Positions 33,620 through 44,578 are shown, counted from the first letter of the stretch. The stretch is DNA of 64,000 nucleotides from Ampullaceana balthica (GCA_944989445.1 CALYLW010000315.1:434001-498000), one strand, 5' to 3'. Numbers and translations: made by a program. Notes: a model not told the origin generated them from the sequence alone.

Positions 33620-34244
33620 GATGAGCGCTAAATAATAATGAATCGGTTTTCCATGTCCATATCTTTCTCGGTTTCGATCATCATTTAAAAAAACTACTGA
33701 CTACAATCTTTCTATAAAACACTGCTCGGATTGTTTTCAGCTGGAAAAGTCGGATCCTGTTTGTCATTTAGACAAGCTTGTTATTTCGGACCAATGAAAA
33801 TAAAGGATATTTATAGAACTGGGGATGTTTCAATGATGTGTAAGAAAGGGTTAACCCCTAATGGACCGACATAATTTTCATTCAACATCAGGATATAAAG
33901 AGCCGGCAGTAACTCTCATTATTCAAAGTTTAACTTAAACCTTCTCTCAATCAAAATTATAACCCGAGCTATGAGAACTTAATGTTTCTTTATCTAGACA
34001 TAGCACTCGCCACAGAGCCATTGGTCAAGTTTCTCTTGTCATTTATAATTTCTAGCATATGTTGGATATCATCAGGTGTTCTTTACGCCCCGCAACAGCA
34101 GACAATTATCAACTAAAGACATTTATCAACAGCAGACAATTATCAACTAAAGACATTTGTCGGATGAAGAATTCAGCTAAAAAATTAATTTAGTATCTTA
34201 AAGCTGTTTCATTGTAACTATCGAAGTTAGAATAAGAAAGAAGA
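33620..34244. other. Upstream region of the 34-39 kb gene
   Basis: This is AT-rich with a short direct repeat (ACAATTATCAACTAAAGACA, twice near 34100-34160). No core promoter element can be assigned with confidence. Confidence 0.35.
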
Positions 34245-35340
34245 ATGCCTGAGGCGGTTGAGCATGTCACGTCACAGATATGTCGAGAAAACTTCTGGTC
34301 CAAGAAGAAAAAAGCAGTAAGTTGCGTTTTATTATTTTCAAAATTTTTCAAATTATGTTTTTAAAACAATTGTGTTGCATTTTAAGGATCTCGAAATAAA
34401 AGTTAAATGCTTCCAATACAAATTATATTTCCTACTCAATTCTCCATTATAAATCTAGTGGATATTTCGTGATGTAAAACTAACTTTAGCCCTGATTGAA
34501 TTGCAAGAATTGAAGTTCATGTGCCTAGATGGGACTCAAGCACTACTCTTAATTTCCCTTCCCCACTTACCATTTCACTCGAGTCAGATACAGTCATTAA
34601 TCCTTCCTTGACCAATCATAATCGATAAAATAAAAATAATATTGGATTTCGATAGATAAGTAAATCATTCTTTCTGCTAGATACACTGGGTGTCTTGAAT
34701 CCCCTATATCACTGGTCATCACCTAACGCAGCGTCACAAACGGTTGTTAATAGAGCGACCAAATCCAAAAATTACATTTTGTTAGAGGATATCGTCTGTA
34801 TCGAAACCCCAAACTCCAAATGTGAGTTTGTTTTTTCAATGTGTAGGAAAGCTATTATGTCATTTAGGTAGCCTTTTGTCGTTTCATGATAGGAAAGCTA
34901 TTATGTCATTTAGGTAGCCTTTTGTCGTTTCATGATAGGAAAGCTATTATGTCATTTAGGTAGTATTTTGTCGTTTCATGATAGGAAAGCTATTATGTCA
35001 TTTAGGTAGTATTTTGTCGTTTCATGATAGGAAAGCTATTATGTCATTTAGGTAGCCTTTTGTCGTTTCATCGGGTAGCAGATCTCTGCGATTCAATAAA
35101 ATAGAGGGGGTTGAGATGGTGACCGACCTATCCATTTTGATCAGTAAATGAATCGTATCTTATAGCACATTATTTTAAAAAACTAAAACCGAAGAATGTG
35201 ACTTAAAGGAATTACAACATCGGAAAGCAAGAGGCTTGGTTGGGTTTTAGGATTTTTGTGCTCATCATATGATCTAATCATCAACAAAACACTTGTTCTC
35301 AAGCTTCTTTATGACTCACGACGCTATAGGCAAAGTGAAA

Positions 35341-35375
<35 letters not shown>

Positions 35376-38300
35376 TTTCAGCAAGTGCTGTATTAGATGA
35401 GTATTGTTAAGTTTCCATTATGTTACCAACTGATGTTAACCTTTGTGAATCTCCCAAACAGGTCAAAATAACGATAGCCACGGCAATAATTCTAGCCATC
35501 CTTTCCACCATTGGTGTCGTTGTCTACAAGCAGTTGAGGTAAGCTGGACTCTTGTCTATTGCCATTAACTGTTCTAGCTGGGGTAAATTGGACTCTTGTC
35601 TATTGCCACTAACTATTCTAGGTGGTGTAAATTGGATTCTTGTCTATTGCCACTAACCGTTCTGCAATCCTATGGTAAACTTGTGTGTATCTGCACTATC
35701 TAATACCACCGGCAAATGATTTACTTGTCTTGTTGCACTGTGGGACACCAGCTTTAAAATATTAATTTATTAACTTTAATAGCGGCCTTACCTGTTATGT
35801 ACTCAAATGATCAACGCATGTCTTGATCTTCCTGTAAGCACTGTGTCCACCAACTCAACTAACTCTCCTGTTTGTTTCAGTAAAATGTCGCGCTCCCACA
35901 ACGATATCCTTAAGAGATACAGTCACCTGTTTGTCAACGTGGACGACATGGCTTCCACCGAGGACAGTTTAAACCTGGAGGCGGTGCCCGTCCCGGTGAA
36001 ATCATTTGACATGTCTGAGACGTGCACACTGTCGTGCTGGGCTAATGAGACACGCAGCAACGGTCAGTGATAGAATTATAATGAGACACGCAGCAACGGT
36101 CAGTGATAGAATTATAATGAGACACGCAGCAACGGTCAGTGATAGAATTATAATGAGACACGCAGCAACGGTCAGTGATAGAATTATAATGAGATTTTCT
36201 TATTAAAATCAATCCTGATATTGGCGCTCAGCATGAGTCTATGTAGAGAGTCTGTATTCTCGAAATGGGGCGGAAAGCGGGTCGAAGAAAAACAAAAAAG
36301 AAAATTGGGAAGTTTTGCTTACCTTAGCTATTCTAATGATCGTGTAAATATCATTAGCTTTATTTAACAACCACTAAGTTATGCCATGTCAAAATTAAAA
36401 AGATTGTTTTCAAATGATAAAAAAGTTCTTGCTTTTACAGTTGACATAATAATTTTTTTACTCACAGATACGGAGGAGGAACCTAAATTAGAGAGACAAC
36501 AAGAAAACAAAAGATGGCGATACCATGGTTGTTGTGCCTCGTAAGTAACTATGAGGAAACATGACTGATGTGTCTCATTATACATGACTGATGTGTCTCA
36601 GTACTTGAGTGTTTGAATGTGCACGACTGATGTGTATCATAATTTGAGTGTTTGAATTATAGCACCACTGATGTGTCTCATTATTTGAGTGTTTGAATTA
36701 TAGCACGACTGATGTGTTTCATTATTTGAGTGTTTGAATTATAGCACGACTGATGTGTCTCAGTACTTGAATGTTTGAATTATATCACGACCGATGTGTC
36801 TCATTATTTGAGTGTTTGAATTATAGCACGACTGATGTGTCTCATTATTTGAGTGTTTGAATTATACCCATAACTGATGTGTATCGTTATTAGACATTAT
36901 GTCTGCACATCTTAAGTTAAAGAGGGCTGAGATATTTCATGTAGGTAGGATTGCCAAGCACTGTTTCATGAACTTTGAGCTGTGTGTGTTTAGAGATGTA
37001 TTTAATTGGAGTGAAGACTTTCTTCTAAATAATGGGATTTTCGTTATGACTTGTTTGGCCTTAGATTCTTCTTCAAATCTCTCTCTTTCCTTTGCTTCAT
37101 CTTCAAATATTCTTCCTATCAACAGGTACCCCGAATATTTCTCACCAAACACGCTGCCCAATGGATTAGGCAAAATTAGGAGGCTGGTTCAGTTCAAGAG
37201 CAAAAGGCAGAGATTTCTCAAAGATGTGTGCAGGTTAGTATTCTATTCATTATATATTATATGTCTTGCCCTATCACACCCTTTTTCAAACTAAATGGTT
37301 ACACTCATGAAGATTTTAAAAAAGATTTAATTAATCTGAAATAATATTCAGCTTCGGATCTTTTCCGCCCTGTTTTCAACGCGCACTTTGATGCGTTCTC
37401 CTCCACCATTTCCCCCGACGTGCGCGACACCAAGTGCACAAAAGAATGCTATCAAATGATTGGCTTCTATATCTCTGGATGTAATGCCAAAATAAGTAAT
37501 TAAAAATTATCTTGCTAAATCGATTCAATGCAATTGGTGAGTATATACAGCGCCATACATGTAGAATTTTTAATATAGAGTATGCAGTTTTTAAATCCCT
37601 TATATTAACTTCACCGCCGTCTCATTCGTCCGTCCTTCGTTCCTTCGTTCGTCCCTCGACCGCATAAAAGAAGGTCGAAAATGACCCACTTCCAGTGAAG
37701 CCATCGAGCTGAATTTTGGCACACGGACCCGTCTCACCTAACAATGCATCGTATCAAAATTTCAGATCGATCGAACGTACCGTAATTGAATTAATGCATT
37801 TTTAGTTTATCTATATAAATCACAATTTAGAACGTTTAGTCGCGTCTGCTAGAGTTTTGACCTAGTTTTTAAAGCCAAGGGAGATAATACAAAAGTAAAT
37901 ATCCGTGACAAGACCTTTCCCCTCTCCCACCACCCCCCCCCCTTTAGTTATGTCTCATAAATTAACTTCGAAATCTTGTCTGTCATGATCTCTGTCGTTC
38001 GCGGGCGGGCGGAAAAACAAAAGTAAATAAGGGCTTTCAAATCTTTGTTGTGAGTAACTCACGTAACGTGCTTTGGTGTGTTTTGAGGTCAGGTATTTGG
38101 TCAGAAAGTGTGTAAATGAAAATTGTTCTGTTGATGTAATTAGAACGTGTGTAGACGTTTATAGACTTTTGTCGCGTTGAAACATAATCAATACTTTTAG
38201 TTATATCTCATATATAAGGGATTTATAGTCAAAAACTTTGTTTTTACGGGGTTGTTTATTTAAATCCCTTATATTAACTTCACCGCCGACTCGTTCTTCA

Positions 38301-39256
38301 TCCGTCTCGTTCGTCTCGTCCCGTCCGCCCGCGGAAAAACAAAAGTCTTAAATGACCCACTTTGGCACACGGGCCCGTGTCACCCAACAATGCATCGTAT
38401 CAAAATTTCAGATCGATCGAACGTACCGTAATTAAATTAATGCATTTTTAGTTTATATCTATATAAACTATATGTAGTGGTTTTAAAGCCAGGGGAGATA
38501 ATTTCGGTTTCAGTCTGTAAATGTTTGTTACTCAAAAATGACCCACTTCCAGTAAAGCCATTGAGCTGAAATTTGGTACACGGACCCGTGTCACCTAACA
38601 ATGCATCGTATCAAAATTTCAGATCGATCGAACGTACCATAATTAAATAAATGCATTTTTAGTTTATCTATATAAATTATAATAAACTATATGTATTGGC
38701 AGGGGAGATAATTTCGGTTTCAGTCTGTAAATGTTTGTCACTTTTCACCGTAATTAAATTAATGCATTTTTAGTTTATCTATTTAAACTATATGTAGTGG
38801 TCACTATCGTTTACATTTTACGGGTCACTTGACTTCAGGTGACAAGACCTTTCCCCACAACATAATCAATACTTTTAGTTATGTCTCATATATAAGGGAT
38901 TTAAAGTTAAAAACTTTGTTTTTACGTGGTTGTTTTTTTTTACAGCTTTTTACCTCCCTCCCCCGTTCGGTATTACATGACTTTAGAAAAAATGTCACTT
39001 TGATTGTTATTTTTTAAATTACTTTTTATTTTTATACCAAAATAATTTTGCCATTACTCTCTTTTTTCTGTTCAGCCACATCAAAGACTGCAAGAGAGGC
39101 TGCACCTGTAAGCAACTTAAGATTCAGACGCAGGCCTTGGTCATAGACTACGAGGGAGGGGACATGACGCCACCGCCTGAAGACGATACGATCACATTCT
39201 CCAAGGCCAGGTTGGAGCTGGTCGAGCATGACGGCTTCTGCAAATGTTACAACTAG
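34245..39256 (+). CDS. Unrecognised single-pass membrane protein with Cys-rich C-terminus; 6 exons
   Basis: Exons with matching phases: 34245-34316, 35462-35538, 35881-36062, 36468-36540, 37126-37233 and 39076-39256 (stop TAG), 693 nt or 230 residues. All introns are GT..AG. The start ATG opens MPEAVEHVTSQICRENFWSK, then a basic KKKK. Exon 2 is almost wholly a membrane helix (ITIATAIILAILSTIGVVVY). Exon 3 is acidic, with CTLSCW. Exon 4 is charged and ends GCC. Exon 5 is basic (KIRRLVQFKSKRQRF). The last exon has CKRGCTC and ends FCKCYN. The layout suggests a short cytosolic N-terminus, one helix and an outer Cys-rich part (type II). The Cys spacing and the LELVEHDGFCKC end are only faintly like degenerin/ENaC palm segments, and no second helix is present. 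Function unknown. Confidence 0.65.
34842..35070. repeat. Minisatellite of about 46 bp, 5 copies, in intron 1 of the 34 kb gene
   Basis: The unit is near AGGAAAGCTATTATGTCATT plus TAGGTAGCCTTTTGTCGTTTCATGAT. Confidence 0.95.
35342..35373. repeat. (CA)n microsatellite
   Basis: About 15 CA units lie 90 bases before exon 2 of the 34 kb gene. Confidence 0.95.
35538..35662. repeat. 43-bp tandem repeat starting at the exon 2 donor of the 34 kb gene
   Basis: Three copies begin GGTAAGCTGGACTCTTG, GGTAAATTGGACTCTTG and TGTAAATTGGATTCTTG; the first is the splice donor itself. Confidence 0.85.
36045..36196. repeat. 36-bp repeat copying the end and donor of exon 3 of the 34 kb gene
   Basis: Four near-identical copies of ATGAGACACGCAGCAACGGT plus CAGTGATAGAATTATA. 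Copy 1 is the last coding part of exon 3 (NETRSNG) with the donor GTCAGT; the other three repeat both. Confidence 0.95.
36558..36885. repeat. 41-bp minisatellite just after the exon 4 donor of the 34 kb gene
   Basis: About eight copies of a unit containing ACTGATGTGTCTCATTATTT and GAGTGTTTGAATTATAGCAC begin some 20 bases inside the intron. Confidence 0.95.
37352..37503 (+). pseudogene. Orphan exon in the 34 kb gene, out of frame with its neighbours
   Basis: After the acceptor ATATTCAG (ending 37351) one frame is open and looks coding: DLFRPVFNAHFDAFSSTISP, then CTKECYQMIGFYISGC, to a TAA at 37501. A donor-like GTAATT at 37496 would give a 144-bp exon. The coding frame needs phase 1 on entry, but the previous exon ends in phase 2, so inclusion gives a stop after about a dozen codons (CACTTTGA). 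It may be an alternative exon used with an unseen partner, or an exon that has lost its frame. The C-x3-C-YQ spacing is faintly like degenerin channels. Confidence 0.45.
37588..38935 (-). repeat. Cluster of R1 dispersed repeat copies, in the last intron of the 34 kb gene
   Basis: Several copies and pieces lie in tandem. AAATCCCTTATATTAACTTC starts copies at about 37588 and 38263. The block CAATGCATCGTATCAAAATT with TCAGATCGATCGAACGTACC recurs at about 37745, 38390 and 38602. ATATATAAGGGATTTA.AGT with AAAAACTTTGTTTTTACG closes copies at about 38250 and 38930. The orientation is opposite to 22.6-23.7 kb. Confidence 0.8.
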
Positions 39257-39464
39257 GTCAGACTGAATGGGCCCCGCACTGTGGTGTAGGGGATCAGACT
39301 GCAGCGTCATACATTCTTGGCGCTTTGTTACGGGTATCAGCTTAAAATGTATTTCAAAGAAACGTCTGAATCGGTTCGGCAGCTCGTTCAAAAATGGGCT
39401 TGCAACTATGAGAGGTAACAAGGACAAGGTGTTCCTGTAACACTGGTAAAATTATTACAACAGT

Positions 39465-39928
39465 GACTTGGCCGTCCACCCCAGCCACTTGGCCGTCCAC
39501 CCGAGCCACTTGGCCGTCCACTCCAGACACTTGGCCGTCCATCCCTGCCACTTGGCCGTGGGCCTCAGCCACTTGGTCATCCACCCCAACACCATGGCTT
39601 TCCACCCCAGCCACTTGGCCGTCCACCCAGCAACTTGGCCGTCCACCCAGCCACTTGACCATCCACCAATGTTCCCTTTAAGCTGTGCGGCTGCGTGGCC
39701 ACGCAGATATCTGACTGATGCCGTGCAGCAGTTTTGAATTACCGCGCAGAAAATTTTGTAAAATATTGCACAAAATATGGATGCTGTGCAACTTTGCACA
39801 CGAGTTTTTTTACTTTGCACACGGACCAACGAACCTTAGAGGGAACATTGCCATCCACCCCTGACACTTGGCCATCCACCCAGCCACTTGGCCGTCAACG
39901 CCAGCCACTTGGCCGTCAACGCCAGCCA
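39465..39928. repeat. Minisatellite of about 21 bp, split by a MITE
   Basis: The unit is CACTTGGCCGTCCACCCCAGC with variants, about 10 copies before 39667 and 4 after 39850. Open frames on both strands here follow the 21-bp period (7 codons) and are not called genes. Confidence 0.9.
39667..39850. mobile_element. 184-bp MITE with CAATGTTCCCT-type ends (copy 2)
   Basis: The left end CAATGTTCCCTTTAAG and right end CTTAGAGGGAACATTG are inverted repeats. They are flanked by CCATCCAC on both sides (39659-39666 and 39851-39858). The host sequence is a minisatellite unit, so the flank could be either a target duplication or neighbouring repeat units. It is related to 22440-22610. Confidence 0.8.
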
Positions 39929-39999
39929 ATTGTCTTTAATATCTATGCTCCTTTCCCAAATAAATCTCCAATCCATGACCAACAAACAGATCTAGTTAG

Positions 40000-41420
40000 T
40001 GGTTTACAGTGGAAGAGGGTAGGCATCTAGCTTTCGGTGAGGGTGGCGGGGCACATCCGTCGATACAATAAAACATGGTGTATGGTCTTACTTCTCAATA
40101 AGAAAACTAGACACTAGAACGTGATGTATGTTCTCACTAGCGCTTATTACAGCTAGACAGGCTTGTTATGTTGTAGTTTGGCTTTTTTCTTTTTTTTTCT
40201 TTTTTTTAAATTTTAAAGTAATTATTAAACATTCAATGAATATTTAAAACAAACTATTCTCACATTGGTAGATTTTATGTGTAACATTTCATTTAAAATA
40301 ATTTTAACACATGAAGCGATGGATGTTTCTAAAGCTAATGATCATGCAATTGGAACATGATAAAACAACCACTTTAAAAATTAATTTTAAACATAACAAA
40401 AAGCACCAACACACAATACAATAATTTATTTGTAAAGTCTGAAGGAAAATATTATATTATTGTTAGTTGTAGTGACATAAGAGTTGTTATTATGAATATT
40501 AAGCATTATTATTGTTGTGATTATTTTTTTTATTTGGTATAACATAAAATATAAGCATGTATGATGTATGATTTTGGTTAGCAACTGTCACAGAATGACA
40601 CTTAATAATGTATGGAGTTAGATTTTTTTATAAATTTATACGTTGCGTTTTTTAAATATTTTTTTGGTGTAAATATGTTTAGTCGTGCCTATTTATTTAT
40701 AAAATGCCATCCATATTTCCTATTTAAATATCTACATTGAAACTTTGATTTATGAACTCCCCTCTTTTGTTTCTTGTTTTGAGAGGCGGAGGTTGTATTA
40801 TGTGGTGACGTCTCATAACTTGAATAAATAAATTTTAGATTAATTATTCGTCTTTCAAGAGATTATTTCAAAGCAAAAATGATAATAATAATAAATAACA
40901 AAAATCAAAGTGACATTCACGCGAAATTTCCTTTAGAGTGATAACAAGGTAGAAGCCTGATGTTACCTTGTAGGGCTACTCGAGATATCGTAACGATTTG
41001 ATTTTATACGCTTTCAAGATAATACATTTTTCATGCCGACTTATATTGTCTACATTTATGTACGATTGGTTATGAAATTTCAAATTCTGTGGTTTATACT
41101 GGAAATAATTCGATGATAGCAATTGCCCTCAACTTGTTAATATATATATATAAATCATTTAAAATCTGTAGTAAACGAAAAAACGAATTGTTCCAACCAA
41201 TAAGGCCCTTGATGGGCATTAATTGTCTTCTGTTTACATTATAACTTAATTACTCGTAGATTGGAGGTGGATCTTCAAGTTGCAGATGGCCTATGCGACA
41301 ATAAAGTTTTTGAACCACTGGATTAGTTAGAAATAATTGTTATCACATTCGTAATCCTGATATCTAGTGAATTTAAGATTTCTGAATACCAAACATCCTT
41401 CCTAAATATGTTTATTATTT
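40000..41420. other. AT-rich DNA downstream of the 34 kb gene
   Basis: Several AATAAA-like sites occur (for example at about 39959 and 40823), but none can be tied to the gene. No further feature is supported. Confidence 0.35.
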
Positions 41421-41427
41421 TGTTAAC

Positions 41428-41705
41428 CACTAGACACTATAGTCCCTAATACCACTAGACACTATAGTCCCTAATACCACTAGACACTATAGTCCCTAAT
41501 ACCACTAGACACTATAGTCCCTAATGCCTTTAGACACTATAGTCCCTAATACCACTAGACACTATAGTCCCTAATACCACTAGACACTATAGTCCCTAAT
41601 ACCACTAGACACTATAGCCCCTAATGCCACTAGACACTATAGTCCATAATACCACTAGATACTATAGTCCCTAATACCACTAGACACTATAGTCCCTAAT
41701 AATTT
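41428..41705. repeat. 25-bp minisatellite, about 11 copies
   Basis: The unit is ACCACTAGACACTATAGTCC plus CTAAT, with rare variants (GCCTTTAG, GCCCCTAAT). Confidence 0.97.
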
Positions 41706-42299
41706 CCCAACATCCCAAGATGTTTTATTTTTAAAAACGCACACATAATGGGACAGCCAATGTTTAACCTTGAAAGGAAACAATACGATATTTTTTTTAA
41801 TAAAAAATTTCGCACCATGTAAAATCAATCTAAAATCTCATCTTCTGGTGATCGTCGATTTCCCAGTGCCACATTTACCTATAAATTATACACTATTGCT
41901 TAGGGTCCCCAATTTCTTGCCCCCCCCCAATACTGTTTGAATGAGCAATAGTCACTTACACTTAAACATTTTGTGATTGGCACAACACCTATTTCGTTCA
42001 AAGTCATGAAAAATCTGTAGACCGTATAACAGCTTCGGTAACATATTACAGTACAAGCAAACATTGCTCAACATGCTAAATAGTTCTATCAAAACATAAA
42101 CAATAATCGGCGTACTGGAGAAATGTTCTTGAAAGAGTTTTGGCAGTCATAATTAGTATGGCAGTGCGTGGTCTAACTTTCAGATGAGATAAGGAAACAT
42201 GTTGATCTCTTCACCCCGGCTATTTCATTACGTGTGTTTCATGTGCTGGTAATTTCTTGAATCTTGTTGGTCGAGCAGCAGCTGACACTTGTTTAGATG

Positions 42300-43055
42300 C
42301 AGTAAAATAAATGTTGGAATTGTTCAAAAAATATATAACTTGTTTCTCATCATCTATTATACACATAGATGGGCAGTACGCAAAAGATGATCCAAAAGTT
42401 CCCAAGTCCTTGACAAAGACTAGATGAGACGCACAATGACATTCAATGGCCACAAATGCAATACTCGATGGTTATGATGGAATCATTTATGCATTGCATC
42501 AGCTAGATATTGATAATACAGAGAAACGATGCAACAAGAAATCAATCCATAAAAATTATCAATAAAATTGAGGAGTTTGAATTTGTGGTAATTTGTAGAG
42601 TTACTTGCTGGATGAATTTCACAAGACCTCTAAATTAGTCAAGATGAATGAAGGAAATTTTATGTTTCACTTTCAGATTTTGTTAAATGTTCCAGGCATA
42701 CGGTCGATAATTTTGAAGAAAACGTCAAGTAAAAACTGATGTTGATTGCAAGAAAAGCAGATATAGAAGAAGGCATATAAATGATGACGAGGGTGGTGCT
42801 TTAGAGCAGTGCTTTTCAAAATGGTGGTCCGCGGACCGGTGCCGGTGCCGGTCCGTGGGCCATCCGTCGCCGGTCCGCAGAATTTATCGAAAAAGGAGAA
42901 TAAAAATTGTCCGTGCAGGGAAAATAGTGCACCGGTCCCTGGTGCAATGGAAAAAATTCCTGCCGGTCCACCATACTAAAAAGTTTGAGAAGCACTGCTT
43001 TAGAGAACCTTGAGTCACGAGAAAAGATTATTTCACTATCTAAACACTCCGTAAT
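42300..43055 (+). pseudogene. hAT-type transposase fragment (ZMYM1-like), interrupted by a MITE
   Basis: In two plus-strand frames the region gives IVQKIYNLF, then PKSLTKTR.DA, then NAILDGYDGIIYALHQLDI with EKRCNK. This resembles the stretch of ZMYM1/DUF4371-type hAT proteins around their TRW-A motif. After a gap, RRHINDDEGGALENLE is split by the MITE at 42807. Several stops and frame changes show it is a relic. The match is short, so the subfamily is tentative. Confidence 0.5.
42807..42997. mobile_element. 191-bp hAT MITE with perfect 8-bp duplication CTTTAGAG
   Basis: The left end CAGTGCTTTTCAAAATGGTGG and the inverse of the right end, CAGTGCTTCTCAAACTTTTT, are inverted repeats. CTTTAGAG flanks both sides (42799-42806 and 42998-43005). 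The first 90 bases (GTGGTCCGCGGACCGG, CGGTCCGTGGGCCATC, CGGTCCGCAGAATTTATC) closely match the left end of the hAT pseudogene at 28842. That copy's family is therefore a likely source of its transposase. Confidence 0.92.
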
Positions 43056-43081
43056 TATAACAGGCATCGGATTTCATAATT

Positions 43082-43506
43082 GGTGCCATCCAAAATTGAC
43101 GTCACGTGATTTTGGCCGATTTTTCACCCCCCCCCCTCGTTGCGCATCGTCACAAAAACTTAGACACCCTCCAATAAGACGTCACAAAGCTTTGCGCCCC
43201 CCCCCAATAAAAGCTGTATTCTCTATTTGAAAAAGAGCATGTTTCAAATCACATTTTGTAATTTAAGTGTGTATTTAGTGTAATGTTCCACTCTAATATC
43301 GTAAATACGCATGAAGTCATGTAAAACGTCGATTTGATAAATTGTAAGAAATCAAATATTTAAGTGGAAATTTTATTTAAAAGTTGCCAGTTTTTATGTG
43401 AAGTCACATTTCTCAAACACCCCCCTCCCCCTCGTCACACATCGTCACAAATATGTGGAACCCCCCCCTCCTCCCTATGTGCGTGACGTCATTTATGGAC
43501 GGCCCC
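43082..43506. mobile_element. Harbinger-like MITE, copy 2, left end decayed
   Basis: It matches the family GGGGCCGTCCATAAATGACG: the left end has decayed to GTGCCATCCAAAATTGACG and the right end is intact, CGTCATTTATGGACGGCCCC. The inner blocks TTTTGGCCGATTTTTCACC and GACGTCACAAAGCTTTG are shared with 9245 and, inverted, with 43741. Confidence 0.8.
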
Positions 43507-43740
43507 TTTGGCCCCGACATGAATATCTGGACCTATAAAGGGCCCAATATCGTAAAAAGCTTAGGGCCCAATCACGTCTAAACTCGGCCCTGCGATTCCC
43601 TTACATTTTCTATGTTAATTGTGCCTTGTTTATGTTTATTTCTATATTAAAACGCTTAAACTCAGTTTTAATGAATCACCACATTTCATGTGTGCCGCGC
43701 GCTATGGTTTCAAACAACTTTCCTTTAGTTTCTCAACTAA

Positions 43741-44159
43741 GGGGCCGTCCATAAAGGACGTCACGTACCTAGAGGGGAAGGGAGGTCCACACTTTTGTGA
43801 CGATGTCAGTCAGACGAGTGGGGGGGGGGTGTTTGAGAAATGTGACGCCACATCAAAGCTCGCAACTTTTAATAAAAATTCCACTTAACTTTTTGATTTC
43901 CGACAATTTATTTTATGATGTTTTACATGGCTTCACGCGTGCTACCATATTAGATTGCAAACTTACACTAACATCATACTTAAATGGCAAAAAAGGGGTT
44001 TGAAACATTATTTTTCCAAATAGAAGATACAGCTGTCATGTGGAGGCAAAGCTTTGTGACGTCATATTGGAGGGGCGTCTAAGTTTTTGTGACGACGCGT
44101 GACGAAAAAAAAGTGGGCGAATCAGCCAACATCGCGTGACTTCATTTATGGACGGCCTC
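43741..44159. mobile_element. Harbinger-like MITE, copy 3, complete
   Basis: The left end GGGGCCGTCCATAAAGGACG and right end CATTTATGGACGGCCTC form inverted repeats flanked by TAA (43738-43740 and 44160-44162). It is 419 bp without coding potential, the shortest complete copy here, and inverted relative to 43082. Confidence 0.85.
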
Positions 44160-44369
44160 TAAGCTTCAGTGAGTTCTTCAAAAAAGAACGTTTCTTGATA
44201 ACTAATTTTTTTTCTAGTTTGCTGGACAACTTTTTTATACATCTTTTAAAGGTCCGTTAAGGGTCAAGGGTCCTGTCTTTGTATTTCAAAATGTAACATA
44301 ACTCTTTTCATTATTTGTCTACTTTCCACATTTGTGAAATTAGAGCTATCATTTATTGTCAGCGCCATT

Positions 44370-44522
44370 CAAAAAGCTAAGAAAACTAAAGAAACAAATA
44401 TGTGTGTGTAGAAAAGAAAAGATTGATAAACTAGAACAAATTCAAAAAAGAGCTTCCAGATCAAAATTTACAAGAATAGCACTATTAGTTTAGTTAAATC
44501 ACTAAACTTGGAAACACTAGAG
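44370..44522 (+). mobile_element. LINE fragment related to the 63 kb LINE end
   Basis: The reading KEKIDKLEQIQKRASR is typical of the C-terminal part of CR1/Jockey-type reverse transcriptases. The next bases (GAATAGCACTATTAGTTTAG, AAACTTGGAAACACTAGAG) match 63008-63053. A short hAT element ends the match. Confidence 0.6.
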
Positions 44523-44578
44523 CAGTGCTTCTCAAAGTGGCCGCATCTGGCCCGCGGGCTGTAGTTTGGAGACCCCTG
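44523..44578. mobile_element. 56-bp hAT solo/mini element
   Basis: The left end CAGTGCTTCTCAAAGTGG and the inverse of the right end, CAGGGGTCTCCAAACT, resemble hAT termini. The flanks CACTAGAG and GCCTAGAG match at 6 of 8 bases. Confidence 0.65.

Noticed and set aside
39354..39829. Trp/Pro/His-rich open frames on both strands
   Set aside because: They follow the 21-bp (7-codon) period of a minisatellite and are split by a MITE.
42220..42453. A 77-residue minus-strand protein
   Set aside because: The plus strand there shows hAT-like sequence; the minus frame is a shadow.
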